A stretch of 16,366 nt of DNA from JBOGFI01 sp050743365 (GTDB lineage: Bacteria > Actinomycetota > Acidimicrobiia > IMCC26256 > JACDBD01): positions 1 through 16,366 of the forward strand of contig JBOGFI010000233.1 in the NCBI GenBank assembly GCA_050743365.1. Direction: 5' to 3'. Positions 1-6,089 of this stretch are shown piece after piece; the first letter of the stretch is position 1, and every line of letters starts with the position of its first letter. A program made the position numbers and the translations under genes. The notes below the pieces were generated by a model. The model was not told the origin of the DNA and ran no database searches. It saw nothing but the letters and a program-made list of their open reading frames with translations.

Positions 1-378
1 CGCCGAGACCGGCTCGGAGGAGGCACGCGGCCCGATCTCCCGGCCGAGCCGAACGAGCTCCCCGACGAGGAACGCATGCGCCGCGGCCTGCGGGCAGCGC
101 GCCGCCGCGATCGCCACGTGATCGCGCGTCATGCCGAGGACCAGCTCGGCCTCCGCCACCAGCTCGGCGGTGAGCTGGCAGCCGCGGTGCGCAGAGAGGT
201 CGATGCCGTGCTCGCGCATGACCTCGACCGCGCCGGCCGGGGCGCCGACATCCCAGGCCCGCGTGCCAGCCGAGCGAACCCGCGCCTCGGCCCCGCGGTC
301 GGCAAGACGGCGTCGCAGGATCGCCGCCGCCATCGGCGAGCGGCACGTGTTCCCGGTGCACACGAACAGGACTTCGAT
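1..378 (-). CDS. Low-molecular-weight protein tyrosine phosphatase (3' end outside window)
   Basis: The product would hydrolyse phosphotyrosine (or arginine phosphate) on cytoplasmic proteins. Reading minus from 378 gives I-E-V-L-F-V followed by CTGNTCRSPM, the C-x5-R-S phosphate-binding loop with its nucleophilic Cys and Arg. RSAGTRAW and GIDLSAHRG follow, the usual order in this family. The frame is open for 126 codons to base 1, so the C-terminal Asp-Pro general acid is not visible. The start is unresolved: no ATG, GTG or TTG lies close to the fold. The only upstream in-frame candidate I found is GTG at 471, 18 bases after the MoaD-like stop, which would add about 31 mostly Arg/Gly residues. 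ATC at 378 would be a rare start. The coordinate given marks the conserved core. Position suggests co-transcription with the MoaD-like gene. Arginine phosphatase activity cannot be excluded. Confidence 0.85.
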   Translation of the reverse strand, partial: MEVLFVCTGNTCRSPMAAAILRRRLADRGAEARVRSAGTRAWDVGAPAGAVEVMREHGIDLSAHRGCQLTAELVAEAELVLGMTRDHVAIAAARCPQAAAHAFLVGELVRLGREIGPRASSEPVSA

Positions 379-488
379 GGCGGCGGAGTGTACCGACGGT
401 CGCGCGCGCCGCGGCCCGCCCCGTCGCCGTCTATCCCGTCCGCGTGCGCGACGACGCGCTCGAGGTGGCACTCCCCGGCGGAACGCAG

Positions 489-791
489 CTACAACGCGCC
501 ACCCGAGACCGCGGGGAGGATCACCACCTCGGCGCCGTCACCGACCGGCGTGGCGAGCCCGTCGCCGCCGCGGACGCTCGCTCCGTCGACGAAGAGGTTG
601 ACGTGGCGACGCACCTCGCCCCGCTCGTCGAGGGCGCGCTCGCACACGCCCGGGTGACGTTCGGCCAACTCCGCCAGGACGGCGGCGACGGTCGCCGCAC
701 CGTCCCCGGCGTCGGACAGGTCGACGTCCACGCGGCTGTGCCCGTCGGCGAAGCGCCGGAGCGCGCGAGGCACGACGACCGTCACGCGCAC
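489..791 (-). CDS. MoaD/ThiS-like beta-grasp protein with residues after Gly-Gly
   Basis: This 100-residue protein is a probable sulfur-carrier or ubiquitin-like beta-grasp protein. It starts MRVTVVVPRAL, has the family segment VNLFVDG near residues 63-69, and closes with GDGAEVVILPAVSGG. MoaD and ThiS normally end exactly at Gly-Gly, which is adenylated by a ThiF/MoeB-type E1 enzyme; here Ala-Leu follows. Known proteins of the QbsE type need a metalloprotease to expose the Gly-Gly, so this one may need processing. The GTG start at 791 lies 6 bases after the BNR-protein stop, indicating an operon. No MoaE, ThiF-like, ThiG or JAMM protease gene is in the window, so a role in molybdopterin or thiamine synthesis is not supported by context. 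Family assignment is fairly secure; function is open. Confidence 0.8.
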   Translation of the reverse strand: MRVTVVVPRALRRFADGHSRVDVDLSDAGDGAATVAAVLAELAERHPGVCERALDERGEVRRHVNLFVDGASVRGGDGLATPVGDGAEVVILPAVSGGAL

Positions 792-797
792 GGGGCG

Positions 798-1886
798 CTA
801 CGCCAGCCCGGCGGCCCGCACCGAGAGGACAGGCGGCAGCCGAGAGGCGAGCAGCTCCCAGGTCTCGCCCTCGTCGGCCGAGCCGTAGACCTCGCCCGAG
901 CGGGTGCCGAAGTAGAGGCCGGCGGGATCGAGGCCGTCGGTGCAGAAGGCGTCGCGCAGGACGGTGACATAGGCGCCGTCCTGGGGTAGGCCCTTGGCGA
1001 GCGGCTCCCACGAGACCCCGCCGTCCGTCGTGCGGAAGACACGGCACCGGGCGTCGACCGTCCAGCGGCGCTCGTCGGCGGTGAGCGGGATCACATAGGC
1101 CACGCCCGACCGGCGGGGGTGGGCGACGAGCGGGAAGCCGAAGTCCGATGGCAGGCCTTCGGCGATGTCGCGCCACGAACCGCCGAAGTCGTCGCTGCGG
1201 TACACACCCCAATGGCCCTGGAGGAAGAGCGTGTCCGGCTCGACCGGGTCGACGGCGGCCCGGTGCACGCATTGGCCGAAGGCGGGGAGCGTGTCCGGCC
1301 CCGCCTCGGCGCGGATGCCGGCGTTGGCGGCCTCCCACGTGGCGCCGCCGTCGTCCGTCCGGTAGACGCCGCCCGAGGAGATCGCGACGAGGAGCCGGCG
1401 GGGGTCGTTCGGGTGGACGACGATCGAGTGAAGGCACAGACCGCCGAAGCCCGGCTCCCACACCGGCCGGTGCGGGTGGTCCCAGAGGCTGCGCACCAGC
1501 TCGAAGTTGGAGCCGCCGTCGTCGGAGCGGAAGAGGGCAGCCGGCTCGACCCCCGCGTACACCACCGCGGGCTGCCCCGAGCCCGCGGGCTGGAGCTGCC
1601 AGATGTGCTCGACCGCCGCGCCCGTGTCGCGGGGGAACTTCAGGTTGCCGACGGCGGGGTCGGTCCAGGTGACGCCGAGGTCGTCGCTGAGGCGCACCAC
1701 CGAGCCCCAGTGGTCACTGGTGCTGCCGGCGAGGAACCTCGATCTCCCGTCGCGCTGGTCGATGGCCAGCGAGTACGCCTGCTCGCCCGGGAGGTGAGGT
1801 CCGGACGCCTCGACGCGCCAGCGGTCGTCGGACCGCAGGACGAACACGCCCTTCGCCGTCCCGACGAGCACCGCGATGTCATCCAC
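798..1886 (-). CDS. BNR/Asp-box beta-propeller protein (WD40/YVTN/BNR-like)
   Basis: This 362-residue protein has six Asp-box motifs of the form (S/T)-x-D-x-G-x-(S/T)-(W/F): about 67-74 SDDLGVTW, 121-128 SDDGGSNF, 177-184 TDDGGATW, 231-238 SDDFGGSW, 286-293 TTDGGVSW and 336-343 SADEGETW. Their spacing of roughly 50 residues indicates a multi-bladed beta-propeller. The N-terminus (MDDIAVLVGTAKGVFVL) already starts the first blade and has no signal peptide, so the protein is probably cytoplasmic, unlike secreted sialidases. I see no F/Y-R-I/V-P arginine motif, so sialidase activity is not supported. A GTG start at 1886 preceded by TAGCCT at a 6-base distance suggests a leaderless transcript. 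It lies directly upstream of the MoaD-like gene, and the pair may act together. Molecular function unknown. Confidence 0.85.
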   Translation of the reverse strand: MDDIAVLVGTAKGVFVLRSDDRWRVEASGPHLPGEQAYSLAIDQRDGRSRFLAGSTSDHWGSVVRLSDDLGVTWTDPAVGNLKFPRDTGAAVEHIWQLQPAGSGQPAVVYAGVEPAALFRSDDGGSNFELVRSLWDHPHRPVWEPGFGGLCLHSIVVHPNDPRRLLVAISSGGVYRTDDGGATWEAANAGIRAEAGPDTLPAFGQCVHRAAVDPVEPDTLFLQGHWGVYRSDDFGGSWRDIAEGLPSDFGFPLVAHPRRSGVAYVIPLTADERRWTVDARCRVFRTTDGGVSWEPLAKGLPQDGAYVTVLRDAFCTDGLDPAGLYFGTRSGEVYGSADEGETWELLASRLPPVLSVRAAGLA

Positions 1887-1892
1887 GGCCCG

Positions 1893-1898
1893 AGGCTA
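1893..1898 (-). promoter_or_regulatory. Candidate leaderless -10 element for the BNR gene
   Basis: On the minus strand TAGCCT (a TANNNT -10 match) is followed by 6 bases and then the GTG start at 1886. No Shine-Dalgarno sequence lies in between. This is the geometry of actinobacterial leaderless transcripts. The same hexamer occurs in two other intergenic regions here (10898-10903 and 16289-16294). It is short and rests on position only; no convincing -35 box was seen. Confidence 0.4.
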
Positions 1899-1918
1899 GG
1901 CGCGGCGGGGCGAAGACG

Positions 1919-2791
1919 TCAGCCGAGGTGATCGAGCACGAGGCGCTCGGCCCGGGCGGTGTCCTCCTGGAGGAAGAAGTGCCCGCCCGCCACCGTGACC
2001 AGCCGGGCGCCGGCCCGCTCGGCCTGGGCCGCGAACCACGCGGGCGGCAGGTCGGAGCGGTCGCCACAGACGACCGTCGCCGAGGCGGTGAGCGAGCCCA
2101 GGTGATTCCAGGCCTGGAGCGCGCCCTGCTCGTACGAGGACACCTCGAAGATCGTCGCCTCGGCGGCGGGCGGGCACGCCAGCTCGACGCGGCCGTCGGG
2201 CCGGTCGACGAACCCCCAGCGCACGTAGGCCTCGAGCGCCTCGGGCGCGAGCTCGTCGAGCGGCGGGCGGCTCCCGTAGGACCGCAGCACGGTCTCACGG
2301 TCGGGCCAGACCTCGCGCCGCTTGCGCGCGATGGCGGCCATGAAGTTGCCGCCGTTGCCCGGGCCCTCACCGCGCTCGCGCATCGGGTGGTCCACGTGCG
2401 AGAAGGCGATCGCCTCGCACAGCAGCAGCTTCCCGATCAGACCCGGCCGCAGCCGGTCGACGAGGGTGGCTACACCGCCGCCGAGCGACTGGCCCAGCGC
2501 GACGACGTGATCGAGGCCGAGATGGTCGAGCACCGCGAGCACGTCTCCCGCCAGGAGGTCGAAGGCGTAGTCGGCCACCTCCGTGGGGGCGTCGGTGCCG
2601 CCGTGGGCGCGCAGATCGACGCCGACGGGATGGAACCGGCCCCGCAGCTGTCGGGCGAGAGGATCGAAGAGCCCGGCGCAGAACCCGTTGGGATGCAACA
2701 GCAGGAGCGGCGCGCCGTCGCCGCCCCAGTCGAGCGCCGCGACCCGCAGGCCGTCGTGCTCGACGGCGACCGGCTTCGGCCCCTTCGTCAG
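1919..2791 (-). CDS. Alpha/beta-fold hydrolase
   Basis: This 290-residue alpha/beta hydrolase would act on an ester, thioester or C-C bond in the cytoplasm. Counting from the CTG at 2791, HPNG (about 33-36) is the oxyanion-hole region, GQSLGG (about 100-105) is the nucleophile elbow with Ser102, Asp244 or Asp247 in VVCGDRSD is the likely acid, and His271 in AGGHFF completes the triad. No ATG, GTG or TTG lies near the N-terminus in frame. The best start is CTG overlapping the upstream TGA as CTGA, which gives 4-base translational coupling to acyl-CoA dehydrogenase B and a normal family length. It lies in the same operon as two acyl-CoA dehydrogenases, so a ring- or side-chain-degrading hydrolase is possible. 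The substrate cannot be read from sequence. Confidence 0.85.
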   Translation of the reverse strand: MTKGPKPVAVEHDGLRVAALDWGGDGAPLLLLHPNGFCAGLFDPLARQLRGRFHPVGVDLRAHGGTDAPTEVADYAFDLLAGDVLAVLDHLGLDHVVALGQSLGGGVATLVDRLRPGLIGKLLLCEAIAFSHVDHPMRERGEGPGNGGNFMAAIARKRREVWPDRETVLRSYGSRPPLDELAPEALEAYVRWGFVDRPDGRVELACPPAAEATIFEVSSYEQGALQAWNHLGSLTASATVVCGDRSDLPPAWFAAQAERAGARLVTVAGGHFFLQEDTARAERLVLDHLG

Positions 2792-3918
2792 ACCGGCTCG
2801 GCCGCCAGCATGGCGCCCAGCTTCAGGAGCTGCGGCGTCGCCCCGCCCAGCGTGAGCTCGAGCTGCTTGGCCCACAGGAAGTAGCGGTGCAGCGGGTAGT
2901 CGCGGTCGACGCCGATGCCGCCGTGCAGGTGCTGGGCCGCGTGCACCACGCGCTGGCCGCCGTCGGCGGCCCAGAACTTCGCCACCGCCACCTCGGCCGC
3001 CGCCGGCAGGCCCTCCTCCAGACGCCAGGAGGCCTGCAGGGCGGTGAGGCGCACGGCCTCGGTGTCGATGTAGGCGTCGGCGGCGCGCTGGCCGACGGCC
3101 TGGAACGTGGCGATGGGCCGATCGAACTGCTCGCGGGTCTTGGTGTACTCGGCCGTGAGCCGCAGGGCCTCCTCGCACACGCCGGTGGCGACCGCGCACA
3201 GCGCCGCAGTCGCCCGCTCGACCATCCACTCCACCACCGCCGTCCCGGAGCCGCCGTCGCCCAGCACGTCGGAACCGCTGACGCGCACGCCCGCGAGCTC
3301 GATCCGGGCCTCGGGGATCCCGCTGGTGGTGTCCTGGCGCTCCACGGTCACGCCGTCGGCGCGCGGATCGATAATCGACACGGCCACCCCGCCGCCGGCG
3401 TCGTCGTCGAGGCGCGCCGACACGAGCACGCGCTCGGCGATCAGCCCGGCCGGCACGCACACCTTGACGCCGTCGAGCCGCCAGCCGTCGCCGTCGCGCC
3501 GGGCGGTCGTGACCGGGTGCAGGGCGTCGGTGCCCGACTCCACCAGCGCAGCCGTGAGCACGGTGTCTCCCGACACGACACCGGGGAGGTGCTGCTGCCT
3601 CTGCTCGACGGTGCCGAACTCGGCGATCGGCAGCGCACCCATTGCCAGTGTCGGCAACGCCGGCACCGGCGCGACCGTGCGCCCGACCTGCTCCAGCAGC
3701 AGGCACAGGGCCACGAACCCCAGCCCGCCGCCGCCGGCATCCTCGGGCACGGCGATGCCCAGCAGGTCGGCCTGGGCCAGCTCGCGCCACGTCTGGCGGT
3801 CGAAGTGCTCGTCGCCCGCCTCGAGCTCCTTGAGCCGCGCGTGCGTCACCCGGTCCTCGAGGATCTGCTTGGCCAGGTCGCGGACCGCCTCCTGCTCCTC
3901 GGTGAACGAGAAATCCAT
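2788..3918 (-). CDS. Acyl-CoA dehydrogenase family protein B
   Basis: This 376-residue flavoprotein of the FadE type would introduce an alpha-beta double bond into an acyl-CoA with FAD. The ACAD pattern is clear: MDFSFTEEQEAVRD at the N-terminus, TREQFDRPIATFQAV at about 261-275 (FAD and dimer contact) and HLHGGIGVDRDYPLHRY at about 330-346. The C-terminal segment where medium-chain enzymes carry the catalytic Glu reads ELTLGGATPQLLKL, without the usual E-G-T-x-E-I-x-R. An ER pair (Glu234-Arg235, in WMVERAT) lies in the helix that holds the base in isovaleryl-CoA dehydrogenase-type enzymes. Loss of the usual Glu, plus pairing with ACAD A (4071-5249), recalls the heterotetrameric actinobacterial FadE enzymes of sterol side-chain oxidation. 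ATG at 3918 is preceded by GGAG at an 8-base distance. The stop overlaps the hydrolase start. Confidence 0.93.
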   Translation of the reverse strand: MDFSFTEEQEAVRDLAKQILEDRVTHARLKELEAGDEHFDRQTWRELAQADLLGIAVPEDAGGGGLGFVALCLLLEQVGRTVAPVPALPTLAMGALPIAEFGTVEQRQQHLPGVVSGDTVLTAALVESGTDALHPVTTARRDGDGWRLDGVKVCVPAGLIAERVLVSARLDDDAGGGVAVSIIDPRADGVTVERQDTTSGIPEARIELAGVRVSGSDVLGDGGSGTAVVEWMVERATAALCAVATGVCEEALRLTAEYTKTREQFDRPIATFQAVGQRAADAYIDTEAVRLTALQASWRLEEGLPAAAEVAVAKFWAADGGQRVVHAAQHLHGGIGVDRDYPLHRYFLWAKQLELTLGGATPQLLKLGAMLAAEPV

Positions 3919-3936
3919 CTCTATTGCTCCGTTCGC

Positions 3937-3961
3937 CGCGGCGCAGGGTACCTGCGCCGCG
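3937..3961. repeat. Perfect 11-bp inverted repeat with GTA loop
   Basis: Arms cgcggcgcagg (3937-3947) and cctgcgccgcg (3951-3961) are perfect reverse complements around the loop GTA. It sits in the 152-base gap between the two acyl-CoA dehydrogenase genes, 18 bases before the start codon of the downstream one. It could be an intrinsic terminator/attenuator, an RNA processing hairpin or a protein-binding palindrome. No T-tract follows on either strand. A second hairpin with the same stem top and loop is at 10062-10084. Confidence 0.75.
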
Positions 3962-3990
3962 ATCGCTCACTCCGCGTGCTCCGCTGCGGG

Positions 3991-4010
3991 CGGCGGCCGG
4001 ACGGCCGCCG
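3991..4010. repeat. Perfect 9-bp inverted repeat with 2-base spacer
   Basis: Arms cggcggccg (3991-3999) and cggccgccg (4002-4010) are separated by GA. Together with the hairpin at 3937-3961 this makes two strong stems in the same spacer, the longest gap within the minus-strand gene series. Plausible roles are attenuation or stabilisation of the upstream mRNA, giving different expression of the genes on each side. Confidence 0.6.
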
Positions 4011-4070
4011 TCCTCGCTCCGCGCGAGTCACAGGGCCGGTGCTCGCCTCGCGCTGGTCATGCCCCTTCTC

Positions 4071-5249
4071 CTACCTCTTCGCCATCGGCATGCCGAGGCC
4101 GAACACCGCGATCAGGTCGCGCTGGATCTCGTTGGTACCGCCGCCGAACGTGAGGATGAGCAGGCTGCGGTAGTAGCGCTCGAGCCGCGACTTGAGCACG
4201 GCCTCGGGGGCACCCTCCTTCAGGTAGCCGCGCTCGCCGATCACCTCGAACAGCAGCCGGAATGCCTCGAGGTAGAACTCGGTGCCGAACACCTTCGTCG
4301 AGGACGCGTCGGCGACGTCGACCGGCCGGCCCTCGCTGGCCGTCCAGGCCACCTTCCAGTTGATGAGCCGCAGGAACTCGAGGCGGGCGTGCACGCGGGC
4401 CAGGTGGAGCTGCACCCACTCCTGGTCGACGACGCGCCGGCCGTCGGCGAGCTTGGTGTCCTGGGCCCAGTGGCGGACCTCGGCGAGGGCGCGCTCGACG
4501 ATCCCCGACGAGCACAGCGTGACCCGCTCGTGGTTGAGCTGGTTGGTGATGAGCGACCAGCCGTTGTTCTCGCCGCCGACGAGGGCCGAGGCCGGCACCC
4601 GCACGTCGTCGTAGTAGGTCTGGTTGATGTCGTGCTCGCTGGTGAGCTGCATGGGCACGACCTTCACCCCGGGCGTGTCCATGGGCACGACGAACATCGA
4701 GATGCCCTTGTGCTTCTTGGCCTCGGGGTCGGTGCGGGCGGCGAGCCACACGTAGTCGGCGTCGCCGGCGAGGCTGGTGAAGATCTTCTGCCCGTTGATC
4801 ACGTACTCCTCGCCGTCGCGGACGGCCCGGGTCGTGAGCGCGGCCAGGTCGGTCCCCGCTCCCGGCTCCGTGTAGCCGACGCAGAAGTGGATCTCGCCCG
4901 CCAGGATGCGGGGAAGGAAACGCTCCTTCTGCTCGTCGGTGCCGAAGTTCATGATCGTGGGGCCGACGGTGTTGATCGTGAGCATGGGCACCGGCGCGCC
5001 CGCGCGCATGGACTCGTCGAAGAAGATGAACTGCTCGATGGCGGATCGACCCTGGCCTCCGTACTCCTCGGGCCAGCCGATCCCGAGCCACCCGTCCTCG
5101 CCCATCTGGCGGACGACCTTGCGCATCGCGGGCCCGACCCCGTGGCCGCGCGCCAGCTCCTCCTCGATCTCGGGCGTGAGGAGACGCGAGTAGTACGCGC
5201 GCAGCTCGCGGCGGAGCGCCTCCTGCTCCTCGCCGTACCCGACGTGCAT
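4071..5249 (-). CDS. Acyl-CoA dehydrogenase family protein A
   Basis: This 392-residue FadE-type enzyme is the probable partner of ACAD B. GYTEPGAGTDLAAL at about 125-138 is the first flavin/acyl-CoA signature, NGQKIFTS is at about 152-159, and TFGGGTNEIQRDLIA lies at about 367-381. In the last motif the position of the medium-chain catalytic Glu is Gly. Glu241-Arg242 in QLNHERV aligns by motif with the L-D-x-E-R of isovaleryl-CoA dehydrogenase, whose base lies in that helix, so Glu241 is the candidate base. ATG at 5249 is preceded by GGGGAGG at a 4-base distance. The gap to the upstream SDR stop is 30 bases, so the two are probably co-transcribed. The alternating ACAD pair suggests a bulky substrate such as a steroid or branched side chain; that is inference. 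Confidence 0.95.
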   Translation of the reverse strand: MHVGYGEEQEALRRELRAYYSRLLTPEIEEELARGHGVGPAMRKVVRQMGEDGWLGIGWPEEYGGQGRSAIEQFIFFDESMRAGAPVPMLTINTVGPTIMNFGTDEQKERFLPRILAGEIHFCVGYTEPGAGTDLAALTTRAVRDGEEYVINGQKIFTSLAGDADYVWLAARTDPEAKKHKGISMFVVPMDTPGVKVVPMQLTSEHDINQTYYDDVRVPASALVGGENNGWSLITNQLNHERVTLCSSGIVERALAEVRHWAQDTKLADGRRVVDQEWVQLHLARVHARLEFLRLINWKVAWTASEGRPVDVADASSTKVFGTEFYLEAFRLLFEVIGERGYLKEGAPEAVLKSRLERYYRSLLILTFGGGTNEIQRDLIAVFGLGMPMAKR

Positions 5250-5279
5250 CAGGCCTCCCCGATCGGGAACGCGACCACG

Positions 5280-6032
5280 CTACAGGCCGAGCGGCTCGAG
5301 CACGCCGGTGCGAGTGCCGGTGGTGAATCCGCCGTCGACGACGAGAGCGTGGCCCGTCACGAACGACGCATCGTCGGATACGAGGAACAGCGCCGCCGCC
5401 GCGATCTCCTCGGGCCGGCCGAAGCGTCCGAGCTTGTGCCCTTCCCGATACCGCTCCCGGTACTTCGCCATCCCCTCGCCGCCCATGACCGACTCGAACA
5501 TCGTCGTCCCCTCGATGAAGCCCGGGCAGATGCAGTTGGCGCGGACGCCGACGCGCCCGTAGTCGATGGCAAGGTTCTTGGTGAGGAGCACGACTGCGCC
5601 CTTCGACGCGTTGTACGCGCTGCCGCCCTCGGTGCCCTCGATGCCCTCGATGCTGGCGACGTTGACGAGGCTCCCCGACCGCTGCTCCAGCATCGGGGCC
5701 AACGCGTGCTTGCACACGAGGAAGGTGCCCGTGAGGTTCACCCGCACGACCCGGTCCCACTCGGCAACATCGAGGAGGTGGACGGGCCCGCCACCGGCGA
5801 CGCCCGCCGCGTTCACGACCGCGTCGAGGCGGCCGTGCTCGCGGACCGTGCGTCCGACCGCGTCGGCGACCGCGGCTTCGTCGGTCACGTCGGCGACGTG
5901 GATGTGCTCGCCCTCGTGCAGGTCGATCCGCACGACTTGCGCGCCCTCGGCAGCGAACCGGTCCGCGCAGGCGGCGCCCAGGCCCGACGCCGCTCCGGTG
6001 ACGAGCGCGACCTTGCCGTCCAGTCGGGCCAT
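5280..6032 (-). CDS. Short-chain dehydrogenase/reductase (SDR), first gene of the minus operon
   Basis: This 250-residue classical SDR is an NAD(P)-dependent alcohol/ketone oxidoreductase. The cofactor loop TGAASGLG is at 12-19 and NAAG at 74-77. The catalytic set is Asn99 (VNLTG), Ser127 (NVASIEG), Tyr140 and Lys144 (YNASK); PGFIEGTTM follows. Asp37 at the end of beta2 (VRIDLHEG) favours NAD(H). ATG at 6032 gives the normal N-terminus MARLDGKVALVTG and has no Shine-Dalgarno before it, so a leaderless transcript is likely. It heads the minus-strand series and lies next to a KstR-like palindrome. In a beta-oxidation-like context a 3-hydroxyacyl-CoA or hydroxysteroid substrate is possible. The family is certain; the substrate is not. 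Confidence 0.93.
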   Translation of the reverse strand: MARLDGKVALVTGAASGLGAACADRFAAEGAQVVRIDLHEGEHIHVADVTDEAAVADAVGRTVREHGRLDAVVNAAGVAGGGPVHLLDVAEWDRVVRVNLTGTFLVCKHALAPMLEQRSGSLVNVASIEGIEGTEGGSAYNASKGAVVLLTKNLAIDYGRVGVRANCICPGFIEGTTMFESVMGGEGMAKYRERYREGHKLGRFGRPEEIAAAALFLVSDDASFVTGHALVVDGGFTTGTRTGVLEPLGL

Positions 6033-6038
6033 CGCAGT

Positions 6039-6068
6039 ATGCTCATTGAAACGTGTTCTAGTCGTCAA
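6039..6068 (-). promoter_or_regulatory. Candidate promoter of the SDR/ACAD operon
   Basis: Minus strand: TTGACG at 6068-6063 (one mismatch to TTGACA), an 18-base spacer, then GAGCAT at 6044-6039, which keeps the conserved A2 and T6 of the actinobacterial -10. The ATG at 6032 begins 6 bases further on, a leaderless arrangement. The KstR-like palindrome falls inside the spacer, where a bound repressor would block RNA polymerase. The -35 is good and the -10 is weak. Confidence 0.45.
6047..6060. promoter_or_regulatory. KstR-like operator TGAAACGTGTTCTA
   Basis: The sequence matches all eight fixed positions of TnnAACnnGTTnnA, the consensus known for KstR, the TetR-family repressor of actinobacterial sterol catabolism. 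It lies in the 57-base gap between the divergent SDR (start 6032) and luciferase-like gene (start 6090), so one bound dimer could control both. A second full match is at 8174-8187. Other TetR regulators of lipid genes may use similar palindromes, so the exact repressor is uncertain. Confidence 0.6.
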
Positions 6069-6089
6069 GGACGGGGGTCGGCGGGGCCC

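Noticed and set aside
489..791. ThiS or MoaD proper in thiamine or molybdopterin synthesis
   Set aside because: The C-terminus does not end at Gly-Gly and no thiamine or molybdopterin gene is nearby.
798..1886. Exo-alpha-sialidase enzyme
   Set aside because: Asp boxes are present but the N-terminal F/Y-R-I/V-P arginine motif, the catalytic Asp/Tyr-Glu pattern and a signal peptide are not visible.
2682..2698. A third AAC-N2-GTT palindrome core (agaacccgttgg)
   Set aside because: It lacks the flanking T and A of the KstR consensus and lies inside the hydrolase coding sequence.
2792..3970. Possible fusion of the hydrolase with an upstream 390-residue domain
   Set aside because: The upstream frame is a shifted reading of ACAD B, full of Arg/Gly, with no recognisable domain.
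3924..6089. Very long plus-strand open frame running into the luciferase-like gene
   Set aside because: It is antisense to two clear acyl-CoA dehydrogenases and an SDR. It is open only because high GC depletes stops, and no family motif appears before residue M at 6090.
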